From a virus, in IMG/VR virus record IMGVR_UViG_3300031608_001030, positions 1-57,894 of that record: DNA of 57,894 nucleotides; one strand, given 5' to 3'. Below the pieces are notes generated by a model that was not told where the DNA came from, made no database searches, and worked only from the letters and a program-made list of their open reading frames with translations. This document shows, one piece after another, positions 9,712-17,455 of the stretch; position 1 is the stretch's first letter; every line of letters begins with the position of its first letter. Position numbers and translations under genes: made by a program.

Positions 9712-9924
9712 TTACTTACTATTTGTAGTTGGAGTAGGTAGTATGAATCTAATCATTAACATTGTCCAAAATGTATCCCAAAATGTTAATTGTGGTAATT
9801 CGAATTTAATTGCTACTATATGATTCCATATGTACCAAGTCGGTCCGGCGAATAATAACGCCACTAATAATGCAACACCAATTGCTGATATTGCTCCTAA
9901 TAATATTTTCATAACTGTTTTCAT
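9712..9924 (-). CDS. Small membrane protein, 70 aa
   Basis: Two hydrophobic helices are visible (residues 5-34 and 46-60), the first rich in G/A/L. The size and topology are compatible with a holin-like or host membrane-modifying protein, but it is far from the lysis genes. No family recognised. Confidence 0.6.
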   Translation of the reverse strand: MKTVMKILLGAISAIGVALLVALLFAGPTWYIWNHIVAIKFELPQLTFWDTFWTMLMIRFILPTPTTNSK

Positions 9925-9937
9925 TTACATATAAGTA

Positions 9938-10162
9938 TTAAAGTTTATATTTTAAAATCAATCTTTCCAAAAATTGGAAGTCTTTTTTTACTAAAAGATA
10001 CCCAAACTCCATAGAGCGGGTGGTTATTTTGTGTAATTTACTTCTATCCCGCCATTGTGGAATCCCATTTAGATTACCACTTTTTAGGATAACACCCTTC
10101 ACATACATTAACACATGCATCTGTTGAGTAAGTATTGAATCGTATATGTTTTCTATTTCCAT
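9938..10162 (-). CDS. Hypothetical protein, 74 aa
   Basis: A small soluble protein with a basic middle (PQWRDRSKLHKITTRSM) and a C-terminal helix (LVKKDFQFLERLILKYKL). It overlaps the end of the upstream membrane protein gene by 10 nt. No family recognised. Confidence 0.55.
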   Translation of the reverse strand: MEIENIYDSILTQQMHVLMYVKGVILKSGNLNGIPQWRDRSKLHKITTRSMEFGYLLVKKDFQFLERLILKYKL

Positions 10163-10497
10163 AAAATTTGTATTAACACTAACGATAATGCCAAGATTAA
10201 CGATACTGTTGTTTTTGTTGTAATACCCTCACCTAAAAAATACCAAGTGAAAAAGGTAAATGAGATGATACCCATACCAAATCCTAATAATCGGTTTTCC
10301 CAAACAGTTCCACCGAAATAGGCTACTGTATAACCTGTACCTGTAATGAATAAATATGATACTAATGTACCACCAACTAACGATATAATGAACGGATTAT
10401 TTTTAAACCATGGTATAAAGAATTGACCATTGGTTTGAAAGAATATTAGTATCTGTCCTATAAAGGTTAGGGATAGTCCTATTAGTAATCCTCTCAT
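10153..10497 (-). CDS. Integral membrane protein, 114 aa
   Basis: Four hydrophobic segments span almost the whole length (about 1-20, 32-52, 64-88 and 95-112), with few charges. Probably a four-helix inner-membrane protein. It sits in the P4 transcription unit together with another small membrane protein. Function unknown. Confidence 0.6.
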   Translation of the reverse strand: MRGLLIGLSLTFIGQILIFFQTNGQFFIPWFKNNPFIISLVGGTLVSYLFITGTGYTVAYFGGTVWENRLLGFGMGIISFTFFTWYFLGEGITTKTTVSLILALSLVLIQILWK

Positions 10498-10724
10498 ATA
10501 TCTAAATATTCATCTATTTCATCTGATATTATGCGTAACATTGTATTTCTCTGTGCTACCTTGATATCAGCTGTATATCTTCTTCTTAATTCATCGTAGT
10601 ATTCAATATACTTTACTACTTCCCCTTTCTTTGAGCCATGATATCCTTCATACTCAACATTTCTACTTATTAAAGAGATGCTCTTAGCTAAATCCTCAAT
10701 CTTTTCTTTGTTTGTTATCTTCAT
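10494..10724 (-). CDS. Hypothetical protein, 76 aa
   Basis: Helical and charged (KEKIEDLAKSISLIS; YYDELRRRYTADIKVA). Starts and ends with ATGA overlaps, so it is embedded in the P4 operon. No family recognised. Confidence 0.6.
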   Translation of the reverse strand: MKITNKEKIEDLAKSISLISRNVEYEGYHGSKKGEVVKYIEYYDELRRRYTADIKVAQRNTMLRIISDEIDEYLDI

Positions 10725-10894
10725 TCGTTTTCTGTATAATCCACATATCCATCATCGTATATATGGGGTTCATTATTATCTATAGATGAGGATAAGTATT
10801 GCTCATACTCATAATCTACATCTATCTCCGTGTCGTTTAATGGGTCTCTACCCGCCATCCGTTCTTCTTCAATCCATCTCTTAGTTAAACTCAT
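10721..10894 (-). CDS. Hypothetical acidic protein, 57 aa
   Basis: The reading frame could open at a GTG at 10909, but that lies inside promoter P4. The ATG at 10894 (MSLTKRWIEEERMAGRDPL) is the better start and lies 4 nt after the -7 box, implying a leaderless mRNA. The C-terminus is very acidic (YDDGYVDYTENE). First gene of the unit that leads to groEL. Confidence 0.62.
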   Translation of the reverse strand: MSLTKRWIEEERMAGRDPLNDTEIDVDYEYEQYLSSSIDNNEPHIYDDGYVDYTENE

Positions 10895-10898
10895 ACTA

Positions 10899-10930
10899 CA
10901 AATATACACATTTTTATTGGAACTACCAAA
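10899..10930 (-). promoter_or_regulatory. Promoter P4 (TTTGG-N19-TATATTTG)
   Basis: TTTGG (10930-10926), 19 nt, TATATTTG (10906-10899). This copy is nearest to the canonical Bacteroidota TTTG/TAnnTTTG. It overlaps the 3' end of the upstream gene and starts the unit ending with groEL and the J-domain gene. Confidence 0.8.
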
Positions 10931-11486
10931 AGTTTTTATCGATTTCTCCGTTTATAAATTCTTTTTGTTTCTTAATTGCGGCTTTTAACTCAGTTTTATT
11001 GATTGAAGTTGGGTTTGGTTTTACCACTTTCTTTTTTACTACCTTCTTTTTTACTACCTTCTTTTTTACTACCTTCTTTTTTACTACCTTCTTTTTTACT
11101 ACAATTGGGCTAGCCTTTTTCTTAATAATCACAGATTTAGGTGGTATCGGAGGTGGGTTGGTAATTAAATATTTACCCTCACGATGGTCTGATACTTTTT
11201 TCTTTTCGTTTGCTGTAATTGATTTTGTTAGTACAGATGAAATGTAACAATACGGGTCATCAGGATCATCTAATTCCATTGTATGGTATATACACCCAAT
11301 CCTACCAGTCGATTTTATAGAATATTGTGCATTCTTAGTTACCTTTTCAAAGGTTAATGCTGATATAAATCCACAATCACGCTCACCGTACCATTTGAAT
11401 ACAATGGGTGTACCAACTTTGAATTGGTGTTTCTTTTTGTGTCTTTTACCTTTATTTACATTCTTTACATTTGGTAGTCTATACAT
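10923..11486 (-). CDS. Lysine-rich repeat protein, 187 aa
   Basis: The first 110 residues form a beta-rich domain (FKVGTPIVFKWYGERDCGF...) followed by five tandem VVKKK units and a basic C-terminal helix. The repeat is encoded by a 15-bp DNA repeat (11026-11100) and its number may vary between strains. Such VVKKK arrays resemble H1-like nucleic-acid binding tails. It follows the nucleotidase gene by 1 nt. Confidence 0.6.
   Translation of the reverse strand: MYRLPNVKNVNKGKRHKKKHQFKVGTPIVFKWYGERDCGFISALTFEKVTKNAQYSIKSTGRIGCIYHTMELDDPDDPYCYISSVLTKSITANEKKKVSDHREGKYLITNPPPIPPKSVIIKKKASPIVVKKKVVKKKVVKKKVVKKKVVKKKVVKPNPTSINKTELKAAIKKQKEFINGEIDKNFW
11026..11100. repeat. Five 15-bp tandem repeats inside a coding region
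   Basis: The unit ACCTTCTTTTTTACT is present four times perfectly and once with one mismatch. It is in frame and encodes VVKKK on the minus strand. It is likely to expand or contract by slippage. Confidence 0.9.
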
Positions 11487-11487
11487 A

Positions 11488-11952
11488 CTATACGTTTAAG
11501 TAAGTTTTAATACTCTCTGCAGTTGGGAATTTATCAGTACCATACTGAATCAACTCTCCGGTGAACTCTCCCGCTCCATTAGCAGTTCTATCATCAATTA
11601 AGTAATCACCTATGTTTAAATGTTTGTTATGTGATAATATCAATCGTTTGTATCCATATAGTGGGAGGTGTTTTTGAACCCATGCTACTTTATCAGAAGC
11701 TGCGGTTGGATTATCCCAAGGAGAAGTAGATAGAATATACACATCATATCTCACATCTTCTGCCATCTGATTGTATAAATCAATCATTTCTGGAATCGGT
11801 TTCATCGTAGAGAAGATGCTTGGAACATTATCCAACTCATCATCATACTCAGCTTTAGTTCCATCTGATAGTTGGTTAATACCACTCTCAAAATTCACAA
11901 GCGTATTATCCATATCGAAGTAAACTATTTTCTTTTTAATTTGTTCTGTCAT
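11488..11952 (-). CDS. 5'(3')-deoxyribonucleotidase, HAD family
   Basis: HAD motif I is YFDMDNTLVNF (D13, D15). ILSTSPWDNPTAASDK carries motif II and the substrate loop typical of the 5'-nucleotidase NT5C group. RLILSHNKHLNIGDYLIDDR carries the motif III lysine and the motif IV acidic pair. The enzyme removes the 5' phosphate from deoxynucleoside monophosphates. In phages this can tune pools or remove a normal base before incorporation of a modified one. It follows promoter P5 and is 154 aa long, normal for phage members. Confidence 0.88.
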   Translation of the reverse strand: MTEQIKKKIVYFDMDNTLVNFESGINQLSDGTKAEYDDELDNVPSIFSTMKPIPEMIDLYNQMAEDVRYDVYILSTSPWDNPTAASDKVAWVQKHLPLYGYKRLILSHNKHLNIGDYLIDDRTANGAGEFTGELIQYGTDKFPTAESIKTYLNV

Positions 11953-11972
11953 ATCGGTCTCTTTTACTAATG

Positions 11973-12004
11973 TAAATATACGAAATATATTTGGATTAGC
12001 CTAA
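11973..12004 (-). promoter_or_regulatory. Promoter P5 (TTAGG-N19-TATATTTA)
   Basis: TTAGG (12004-12000), 19 nt, TATATTTA (11980-11973), 21 nt before the nucleotidase ATG. A TTATTAAATTGTTA inverted element lies directly upstream of the -33 box. Confidence 0.82.
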
Positions 12005-12015
12005 TTTTAATGTTA

Positions 12016-12606
12016 TTAAATTGTTATTAATTTCAATGCTTTACTAATGTTATTATCAGTTGCTCCCCAACTCTTAACTTGCTTAATTGCTTTCTCAACA
12101 CTAAGCTTTCCGAAGGTGTATCTCTCTGTGGTAGTGATATCGATTAACATTCTAGCAACATCAGGTAGAGAACAGAACTGAGCTTTATTAACCACAGATA
12201 GGAACTTAGTACCCGCTTTGATTGTTGTTTTGTTATCAGTTGATACATCAGATGAACTCATTTCATACATATCTTCCATACTGTTGAAGTATCCGTAAAC
12301 GAATGGAGAACCGAATGATTGAACATCATTAATGATTTCTTCATCAACTGATTGTCCGATTTCATCTGAAATGTAAATATCAGTTGAACATCCCATTGAG
12401 AAACTTCGGGACTTAGCCGATACTGTTACCTGAGGATAAACCTTCTTTACATACTGTTTGATTACACTAGCCGAAGCAACCTGATTCATATCAATGTGTG
12501 GTGTTGGGAGTGAGTTACCATTCCAATCGGTTCTTTTTAAGAATTTGATTGGTAATTCAAACATCATTCCTTTGTATTCGAAGTTAAATTTCTTTGGATT
12601 TTTCAT
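12016..12606 (-). CDS. Hypothetical protein with LPD29-like domain, 196 aa
   Basis: The region VIKQYVKKVYPQVTVSAKS followed by a G-C/S segment and IYISDEIG resembles the LPD29 (large polyvalent protein-associated) domain pattern of a helix, FPxVxFSV strand and a GGSSIDV-like strand, found in phage and plasmid accessory proteins. The C-terminal 60 residues are helical. The biochemical role of LPD29 is unknown. The gene has its own weak promoter (12665-12696) and an operator-like palindrome upstream. Confidence 0.5.
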   Translation of the reverse strand: MKNPKKFNFEYKGMMFELPIKFLKRTDWNGNSLPTPHIDMNQVASASVIKQYVKKVYPQVTVSAKSRSFSMGCSTDIYISDEIGQSVDEEIINDVQSFGSPFVYGYFNSMEDMYEMSSSDVSTDNKTTIKAGTKFLSVVNKAQFCSLPDVARMLIDITTTERYTFGKLSVEKAIKQVKSWGATDNNISKALKLITI

Positions 12607-12664
12607 AATTTATATTTTTTAATTCTTAATGGATGGTGGTTTCTCCCCCATCTCAACTACACTA

Positions 12665-12696
12665 CTAATATACGAACTTTTGCCGAGATGACCTAA
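12665..12696 (-). promoter_or_regulatory. Promoter P6, weak variant (TTAGG-N19-TATATTAG)
   Basis: TTAGG (12696-12692) and TATATTAG (12672-12665) with the usual 19-nt spacing; the -7 box deviates at one base. The perfect palindrome at 12706-12720 lies 10 nt upstream. Confidence 0.65.
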
Positions 12697-12705
12697 TTTC
12701 TAATG

Positions 12706-12720
12706 TTAACAAATTGTTAA
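12706..12720. promoter_or_regulatory. Operator-like palindrome TTAACAAATTGTTAA
   Basis: A perfect inverted repeat of 7-bp arms around one base. It is just upstream of the -33 box of P6. Near copies stand at the same place before P10 and P11 (and looser ones before P5, P7 and P15), pointing to a shared activator or repressor site. Confidence 0.6.
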
Positions 12721-12728
12721 GGTTTCAT

Positions 12729-13073
12729 TTAGTAAAATGTTGATAATAATAACTGTGTATCAGCCTCAGTTGCCACTCTGAATGAGTTCATATCAGGAAC
12801 ACAATTCTTTGAACCTTTATACTCCTTAATAGCCATCTTAATTGATTCCTCTTTCGTTTTAGCGTAGTTACTATTCCAACCACCACCAATGAATCCGAAG
12901 TTCCATGCCTTCACTTTACTGATGTAATCAAGTAGTACTACTTTCTCATCTATAATAGGAATTAACGATTCATGCCCATCTCCATTCTTAACTACTTTTT
13001 TTAGAGCCTTAACTTGTCTCTTTAATAATTGAACTGAATCTTTGTACGATACTTTTGTTTCAAATGCTTTCAT
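12729..13073 (-). CDS. Hypothetical protein, 114 aa
   Basis: The N-terminal 45 residues are a basic helix (LLKRQVKALKKVVKNG), followed by a compact domain with a glycine-rich turn (FGFIGGGWNSNYAKTKEES). No family recognised. It is preceded by the conserved leader block and promoter P7, the same set-up as two distant genes (72 aa and 437 aa). Confidence 0.6.
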   Translation of the reverse strand: MKAFETKVSYKDSVQLLKRQVKALKKVVKNGDGHESLIPIIDEKVVLLDYISKVKAWNFGFIGGGWNSNYAKTKEESIKMAIKEYKGSKNCVPDMNSFRVATEADTQLLLSTFY

Positions 13074-13102
13074 ATTTTATTGTTTATTATTTAATTGTTA
13101 AT

Positions 13103-13145
13103 GGACTCAACTCCGTCCCTTTCTTATTACATAATAAAGATACGA
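13103..13145 (-). promoter_or_regulatory. Conserved 5' leader block, copy 1
   Basis: The block reads CCTTTCTTATTACATAATAA on the plus strand with flanking identity, shared nearly base for base with 32527-32560 and 44536-44579. It covers the -7 box and the start of the transcript and contains the inverted repeat TTATTA-CA-TAATAA. Confidence 0.75.
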
Positions 13146-13166
13146 CAATTATTTGGATTTTCCAAG
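13135..13166 (-). promoter_or_regulatory. Promoter P7 (CTTGG-N19-TATCTTTA)
   Basis: CTTGG (13166-13162), 19 nt, TATCTTTA (13142-13135). This is the variant subclass with TATCTTTA in the -7 box, found only with the conserved leader block. Confidence 0.75.
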
Positions 13167-13225
13167 GGATTTGTACTTTATTTTGAAAAGTTATTAACAA
13201 TTTTATGTTGATAACTGTTATAGAC

Positions 13226-13260
13226 GTAAAAATGGGGAACTTAATTAAAAGCCCCCCATA
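13226..13260 (-). terminator. Rho-independent terminator after the 680-aa gene
   Basis: On the minus strand ATGGGG pairs with CCCCAT around an A/T-rich loop that contains a further CTTTTAATTAAG palindrome; the stem is followed by TTTTTA. It lies 23 nt after the stop at 13283 and before promoter P7. Confidence 0.75.
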
Positions 13261-13282
13261 TATAAAATTTATTAAGTGTTAT

Positions 13283-15325
13283 CTAGCTTTTTAAATCTTT
13301 AGCTAAATCTGTAGTTTTAGGAGCGTTCTTCTCAATCCAACTGAATAGAGTTTTCTTCCATACACCCTCTGGAGTTATACCACCACCCTGTTTCTTAACA
13401 GAAAGTGATAAGAAATCAGCTACAAACTTAACTTTTTCAAGCTTTCGTTTTGTTACAGTCTTACCGTTATCATCTTTACTCTGAGTTGTTATAGTTTGTG
13501 TTCGTACTACATCACTACGTTTATCAATACCACCATCTTTTTTAGCTTTTTTGTTAGCCGAGCCATCTTTATTGTAAAATATTGTATTTTCTCTATTATT
13601 CAATATAACATCGATTCTACCATTTACTCCCTTTGGTAATGCCTTAGTTAACATTTGCCATAAAGTCTGTGATGCACCCTCATGTGTTGATAACATAGTA
13701 TCATCTGGAACCATACGGTCACGTGTTGCGTTATTATTAACTGCTATACTGTAATTAGTTAATACCCAAATTAAGTGAATGTTCTTAGAATCGTATCCAG
13801 CCTTTAGTAATGGTTTTAACACATCCGTAATTGATGCTACTTTTTTAGCTGTAATATCAAATAGTAAATTAGGTAGTACTTCTTTATTAGTTTTACCCAT
13901 TAACATATTAGTTACCCACTTATCCTTTAATCCCATTGCATCTACAATAAAATGAAGTGCTGATACGTTGTTTGGATTTTTTAGATTTGATGCTAATTGA
14001 GCTAATGTTAATTTTCTATCCTTAACGTATGTATCAACATGCGCTAGTTCCTTTTCTTTTAGATTCTTTGAGTATTTTTTATACCATTTTTCGATAGAAA
14101 GTTTTCCCAATTTATCTAAATTACCTACGGCCGTTTTCATCTCATCTACATCTCTCACTTTGAACCCAGCAGCGTCTATAAAACTATCAACTGCGAATCC
14201 TTTACCACTACCAGCACCACCTGCCATAAATACAACCTGACCGTATGCTGCTCTGTTACTGAATGTGATTAGTTTTTCTTCTAATTTCCCCTCAGTCACT
14301 ACTGATTCATTAGCCATATTATACTCTACATCTTCAATAAAGTCATCTTCTGTAAAATCACCATAATCAGCAAAGAATTGCTTTGAATTCTTTTTTACCA
14401 TTTGTTCTAATGATTTCACATAACTCTTAGCATAACTCATTGGAACTTTAGCTTTTTTAATTGCCTTACCAATAACCCCTACGATACTATTCCAATCAGA
14501 ACCTTCATTAACCGATTCAGAGAATGCTTCGATATCCCATTGAATTCGTTGCATCGTATCTTCACCTCTAAATTCCTTCTTAGCCCAATCGATAAGTCCC
14601 GGTTCGTTCTTAGCATTCTGTGCCATATCATAAGCGTTGTTTGCTCCACCATTTGATGCAACATCCCTTAACCACTTATCGTACATACGTTTGTTGTACT
14701 TAACTACTTTATATTTATTCCAATTTGGATTAAGTTTTCTAACTACTTTAGGTTTCTTATCAATACCTGGATTTGATTTTACTATCTTATCAAGTTTGAA
14801 TGTTGTTTTATTTTGTCTACTATCTTTTACATCAACAAATCCATCAGTATCTACATTTAATATAGTATAATCTTTATTGTTAATCTTAGCAGGTAACCCT
14901 CTCATAAAATCGTACTTACCTTCGTTAACTACAGATTCATTAGTAGCCTGAGTGTATATATCAGTTAACCATTCTAAACTTGCCTTATTACGGTCTAATG
15001 TTTTGAATTCCTTATATGCATCTTTAGCGAATTCTTTGAAATCTTTAGCATCCTGAGCCATTATATCCAAATCACTCATTGCACCTTCGTTAACTACTGA
15101 TTCACTAATCGACTGTTTATATAAATCATCTAACCATATAATAGTTTCTCTATTCTTTGGTAAGTTTTTATATTCTTTATAAACATCTTTAAGGAATGAT
15201 TTTAAATCTTTAGCTTCTTGAGCCATCAAATCTAAATCACTCATTGCTGATTCTGTTATATTAGTTGTACCAGATTCACTTAATTGTGATTTAATTTCTG
15301 ATTGTATGTGTTGTTTTAAATTCAT
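13283..15325 (-). CDS. Multi-repeat P-loop protein, probably packaged in the head
   Basis: This 680-residue protein starts with two 55-residue tandem helical repeats (26-80 and 81-135; shared core MSDLDxMAQ and a KD-rich helix), has two further helical modules, then a P-loop domain with GGAGSGKG (369-376) resembling zeta-toxin or phage kinases. Modules are separated by near-identical ends: VNE|G at 80, 135 and 274 and VTE|G at 345, with ITE|S at 25. These match the T4 prohead protease consensus (I/L)xE|(G/A/S) with V at the first position. I infer that the precursor is cut during head maturation, releasing small helical peptides and the kinase-like part. It overlaps the preceding 55-aa gene as TAATG and is followed by a terminator. 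Confidence 0.65.
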   Translation of the reverse strand: MNLKQHIQSEIKSQLSESGTTNITESAMSDLDLMAQEAKDLKSFLKDVYKEYKNLPKNRETIIWLDDLYKQSISESVVNEGAMSDLDIMAQDAKDFKEFAKDAYKEFKTLDRNKASLEWLTDIYTQATNESVVNEGKYDFMRGLPAKINNKDYTILNVDTDGFVDVKDSRQNKTTFKLDKIVKSNPGIDKKPKVVRKLNPNWNKYKVVKYNKRMYDKWLRDVASNGGANNAYDMAQNAKNEPGLIDWAKKEFRGEDTMQRIQWDIEAFSESVNEGSDWNSIVGVIGKAIKKAKVPMSYAKSYVKSLEQMVKKNSKQFFADYGDFTEDDFIEDVEYNMANESVVTEGKLEEKLITFSNRAAYGQVVFMAGGAGSGKGFAVDSFIDAAGFKVRDVDEMKTAVGNLDKLGKLSIEKWYKKYSKNLKEKELAHVDTYVKDRKLTLAQLASNLKNPNNVSALHFIVDAMGLKDKWVTNMLMGKTNKEVLPNLLFDITAKKVASITDVLKPLLKAGYDSKNIHLIWVLTNYSIAVNNNATRDRMVPDDTMLSTHEGASQTLWQMLTKALPKGVNGRIDVILNNRENTIFYNKDGSANKKAKKDGGIDKRSDVVRTQTITTQSKDDNGKTVTKRKLEKVKFVADFLSLSVKKQGGGITPEGVWKKTLFSWIEKNAPKTTDLAKDLKS

Positions 15326-15492
15326 TATTTTCCTTTATTATATGGTACTTTCTTATTTAACCATTCCTGCTTCCCAGCACAACCACAGTCGGCTTTACCT
15401 AATCCCTTTGCAATCTGTGTTGCTAGTTTATCTAAGCGAGTGATTGATGTAATCTTTGCTACAGTATCCCCTAACCCTTTTGATTTTGTCAT
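15325..15492 (-). CDS. Small cysteine-containing protein, 55 aa
   Basis: Read from a gap between annotated-size frames: an ATG at 15492 gives 55 residues starting MTKSKGLGDTVAKITSI and ending CGCAGKQEWLNKKVPYNKGK. The stop overlaps the next ATG (TAATG). The C-terminal C-G-C-AGKQEWLN pattern followed by P-Y is like small conserved proteins seen in other T4-like marine phages. Function unknown. Confidence 0.7.
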   Translation of the reverse strand: MTKSKGLGDTVAKITSITRLDKLATQIAKGLGKADCGCAGKQEWLNKKVPYNKGK

Positions 15493-15493
15493 A

Positions 15494-15715
15494 TTATTTA
15501 TCCATTCTTAAATTTAAACCAGCTGATTTCATTTCTTTGAACATCTCTACCATTAATTCAGAATCATCTGATTCTTTAATACAACACTCACCATTACTAT
15601 GAACTATCGATGCTATCGATTGCCCTTGCATAACTGGGTAATTACAGTATTTCTGAATTGTTGTTACAACGTATTCAAATGAGTTTTCATCATCATTTAG
15701 TATAAATAGTTTCAT
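15494..15715 (-). CDS. clpS: ClpS-like adaptor protein
   Basis: The 73 residues match the ClpS core: LFILNDDENSFEYVV (the NDD...F/M.YVV segment of the N-degron pocket and ClpA docking), QGQSIASIVHSNGEC (family H with x-x-G-x-A/C), and a final helix with AGLNLRM. ClpS delivers proteins with destabilising N-termini to the ClpAP protease. The disordered N-terminal extension of bacterial ClpS, which is needed for substrate hand-over, is missing, so it may act as a competitor or as a modified adaptor. The ATG overlaps the upstream stop (ATGA), and the gene sits in the same unit as proteins with putative prohead-protease sites. Confidence 0.82.
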   Translation of the reverse strand: MKLFILNDDENSFEYVVTTIQKYCNYPVMQGQSIASIVHSNGECCIKESDDSELMVEMFKEMKSAGLNLRMDK

Positions 15716-15873
15716 ATTTTATATTTCAGTTCAAAGTCAGTTATAGTCTTAACCAAATTATCAATATCACATACTGATGCTTCTATTGATTGATTCGTTT
15801 CACTAAGAACATATACTAACCATCCTTTAACGCTTTTCACTTCCGGTGATAATGCTTTCACTAATATTTTCAT
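15712..15873 (-). CDS. Hypothetical protein, 53 aa
   Basis: An ATG at 15873 opens a 53-residue frame beginning MKILVKALSPEVKSVKGWLVYV and ending FELKYKI, with its stop overlapping the clpS ATG. It overlaps the end of the 79-aa gene by 47 nt. The coupling to clpS and the alpha/beta-like composition support it. No family recognised. Confidence 0.55.
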   Translation of the reverse strand: MKILVKALSPEVKSVKGWLVYVLSETNQSIEASVCDIDNLVKTITDFELKYKI

Positions 15874-16066
15874 TTTTATTCTCCAATTCGTTTACGAGCT
15901 TATGAAGATGTGCACACTTTTCGTAGTGTTCAATATCGGTAAAATAATCTAATAGTAGATTAAGTAACTGATTTTTCATCTTTTCTTTAAACTCTGAACT
16001 CCATGCAAAATCCTCTTTCATAAGAATTTCATATGCGTTCTCCATTACTTTCTTTTCGTAATTCAT
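15827..16066 (-). CDS. Hypothetical protein, 79 aa
   Basis: Helical throughout (KVMENAYEILMKEDF; QLLNLLLDYFTDIEHYEKC), with a charged C-terminus that overlaps the next gene. No family recognised. Lies 24 nt after the HAD phosphatase gene. Confidence 0.6.
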   Translation of the reverse strand: MNYEKKVMENAYEILMKEDFAWSSEFKEKMKNQLLNLLLDYFTDIEHYEKCAHLHKLVNELENKNENISESIITGSEKR

Positions 16067-16090
16067 TTGGTAATAAATATGGTTTTAAAT

Positions 16091-16693
16091 TTAGTGAACT
16101 ATCTTATTTACATATTTTTGAATATCTTCTTCAATATGTTCCTTAACTAAGTGGGTTTTTATCTCCACATTCGGGTATTTACTCTTTAATCTATCAACTG
16201 CATCGATGTTTTTCTTAGAATCATCCATAAATGCTATAGAGGTGTATCCCTTCTTTATATGCTTCTCAATCCAGTCGGATTTATCTTTAGGGTTATTACT
16301 ACCCAATGCAACTACATACACATCCATACCGAACGTATCCTTTAGATATTTTCTTACTGGAAATGCTAACTTACGAGCCGTTAATATAGTTACTTTCTTT
16401 TGTGGATTCTTTAACATCCTCTGAAGTAAATCGAAATTACGTTTTATAATCTGTGGATTCTTTAATAACCTATTGAAATCTCTGAAATCGTAACTATCTC
16501 CGGACTTCTCTTTATACACTGCGTATTCAGATGGGTCTAACTTAGTTTGCTTACCATCCTTATGATTAACATAAATATATGATGTGGATGTAGCTAATGT
16601 ATCATCCCAATCAAATACACGAAGAGTTTTACCTTCGTTTAACATTCTCTCCTCATCTTTGAATACTTCTGATATAAATTGTGTTTTCTTCAT
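16091..16693 (-). CDS. HAD-family phosphatase with possible prohead-protease site
   Basis: Residues 22-200 are a HAD domain: motif I DWDDT (28-32), motif II TILTAR, a lysine before the acidic motif IV IAFMDDSKKN. The cap is small, similar to the 3'-phosphatase part of T4 polynucleotide kinase and related phage enzymes. The first 20 residues end in MLNE followed by G21, which fits a T4 gp21-type cleavage, so a leader peptide may be removed on packaging. It follows the HEXXH gene by 1 nt. Substrate unknown. Confidence 0.75.
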   Translation of the reverse strand: MKKTQFISEVFKDEERMLNEGKTLRVFDWDDTLATSTSYIYVNHKDGKQTKLDPSEYAVYKEKSGDSYDFRDFNRLLKNPQIIKRNFDLLQRMLKNPQKKVTILTARKLAFPVRKYLKDTFGMDVYVVALGSNNPKDKSDWIEKHIKKGYTSIAFMDDSKKNIDAVDRLKSKYPNVEIKTHLVKEHIEEDIQKYVNKIVH

Positions 16694-16694
16694 A

Positions 16695-17453
16695 TTATTT
16701 TAATTTAGGTAGTCCACCAATTTTAGGTATCCTAACTTTCCATTTACTATATATTTGCTTTCTGTTCTTAGCATTAATAATACCATCATCTACTAATGAA
16801 TCTAAATAATCATCAACCACACGTTGGTATGGTAGTTTCATCGTTTTTGCTTTAGAGTATAATCCATGTATATTAGCATCCACTTCCTTTGGTAGTAAAA
16901 AATACTTATAATACATCGATGGGTCACCTTTAATCTTTACCCTCATTGCCAAATCACCCCTCATTGCTTTGGATGGTTTTAGTGATGATGATTTGTTACC
17001 ATGTGTTATGTGCTCTATCTCATGTCTAACCAAATCCCTAAGAACTGGTTGAATCTTTGAGAATATCTTAGTACCATCTAATGGATGTATTGCAATCTGA
17101 ACCTCTATTGATGGGAAATCCTCATCAGCTTCAGCTGAGCCATCTATAAAAAACTTACCAGGCTTAACACCATCATCAGTTACTGCGAATTTAAGATACA
17201 CATCCACCTCAACTCCAGAAGTTCCTCCGGAATACTCACCTACATCTAAGTGGTTATTTTCCGAATTCAATAAATCACCAATTTGATGTGTTGGCATCGG
17301 GTCTTTTCTTACCTCATACCCTTTGAACTTCTTTGGCTTCTCTTGCGAACCACTACCATTCATTGCAGACTTCATCTTACTGAAAATATCTTTGTTTATT
17401 TTCCCAACAAGCTTGTCATACCGACCTTCCATTAATAAATCTTTTAACTTCAT
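16695..17453 (-). CDS. HEXXH zinc metallopeptidase-like protein
   Basis: The motif LVRHEIEHITHG places H144-E145-x-x-H148 as a zinc-binding HEXXH helix; E in LPKEVDANI may be the third ligand. The N-terminus MKLKDLLMEGRYDKL contains LME|G, another possible prohead-protease site. The rest shows no known domain. It may be a packaged, injected protease. The ATG is only 2 nt past the -7 box of P8, so the mRNA is probably leaderless. First gene of the unit that includes clpS and the 680-aa protein. Confidence 0.7.
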   Translation of the reverse strand: MKLKDLLMEGRYDKLVGKINKDIFSKMKSAMNGSGSQEKPKKFKGYEVRKDPMPTHQIGDLLNSENNHLDVGEYSGGTSGVEVDVYLKFAVTDDGVKPGKFFIDGSAEADEDFPSIEVQIAIHPLDGTKIFSKIQPVLRDLVRHEIEHITHGNKSSSLKPSKAMRGDLAMRVKIKGDPSMYYKYFLLPKEVDANIHGLYSKAKTMKLPYQRVVDDYLDSLVDDGIINAKNRKQIYSKWKVRIPKIGGLPKLK

Positions 17454-17455
17454 AA

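Noticed and set aside
10999-11247. Plus-strand frame with repeated TTFFF, or a CRISPR-like array
   Set aside because: The 15-bp repeats have no spacers and encode VVKKK in the minus-strand gene.
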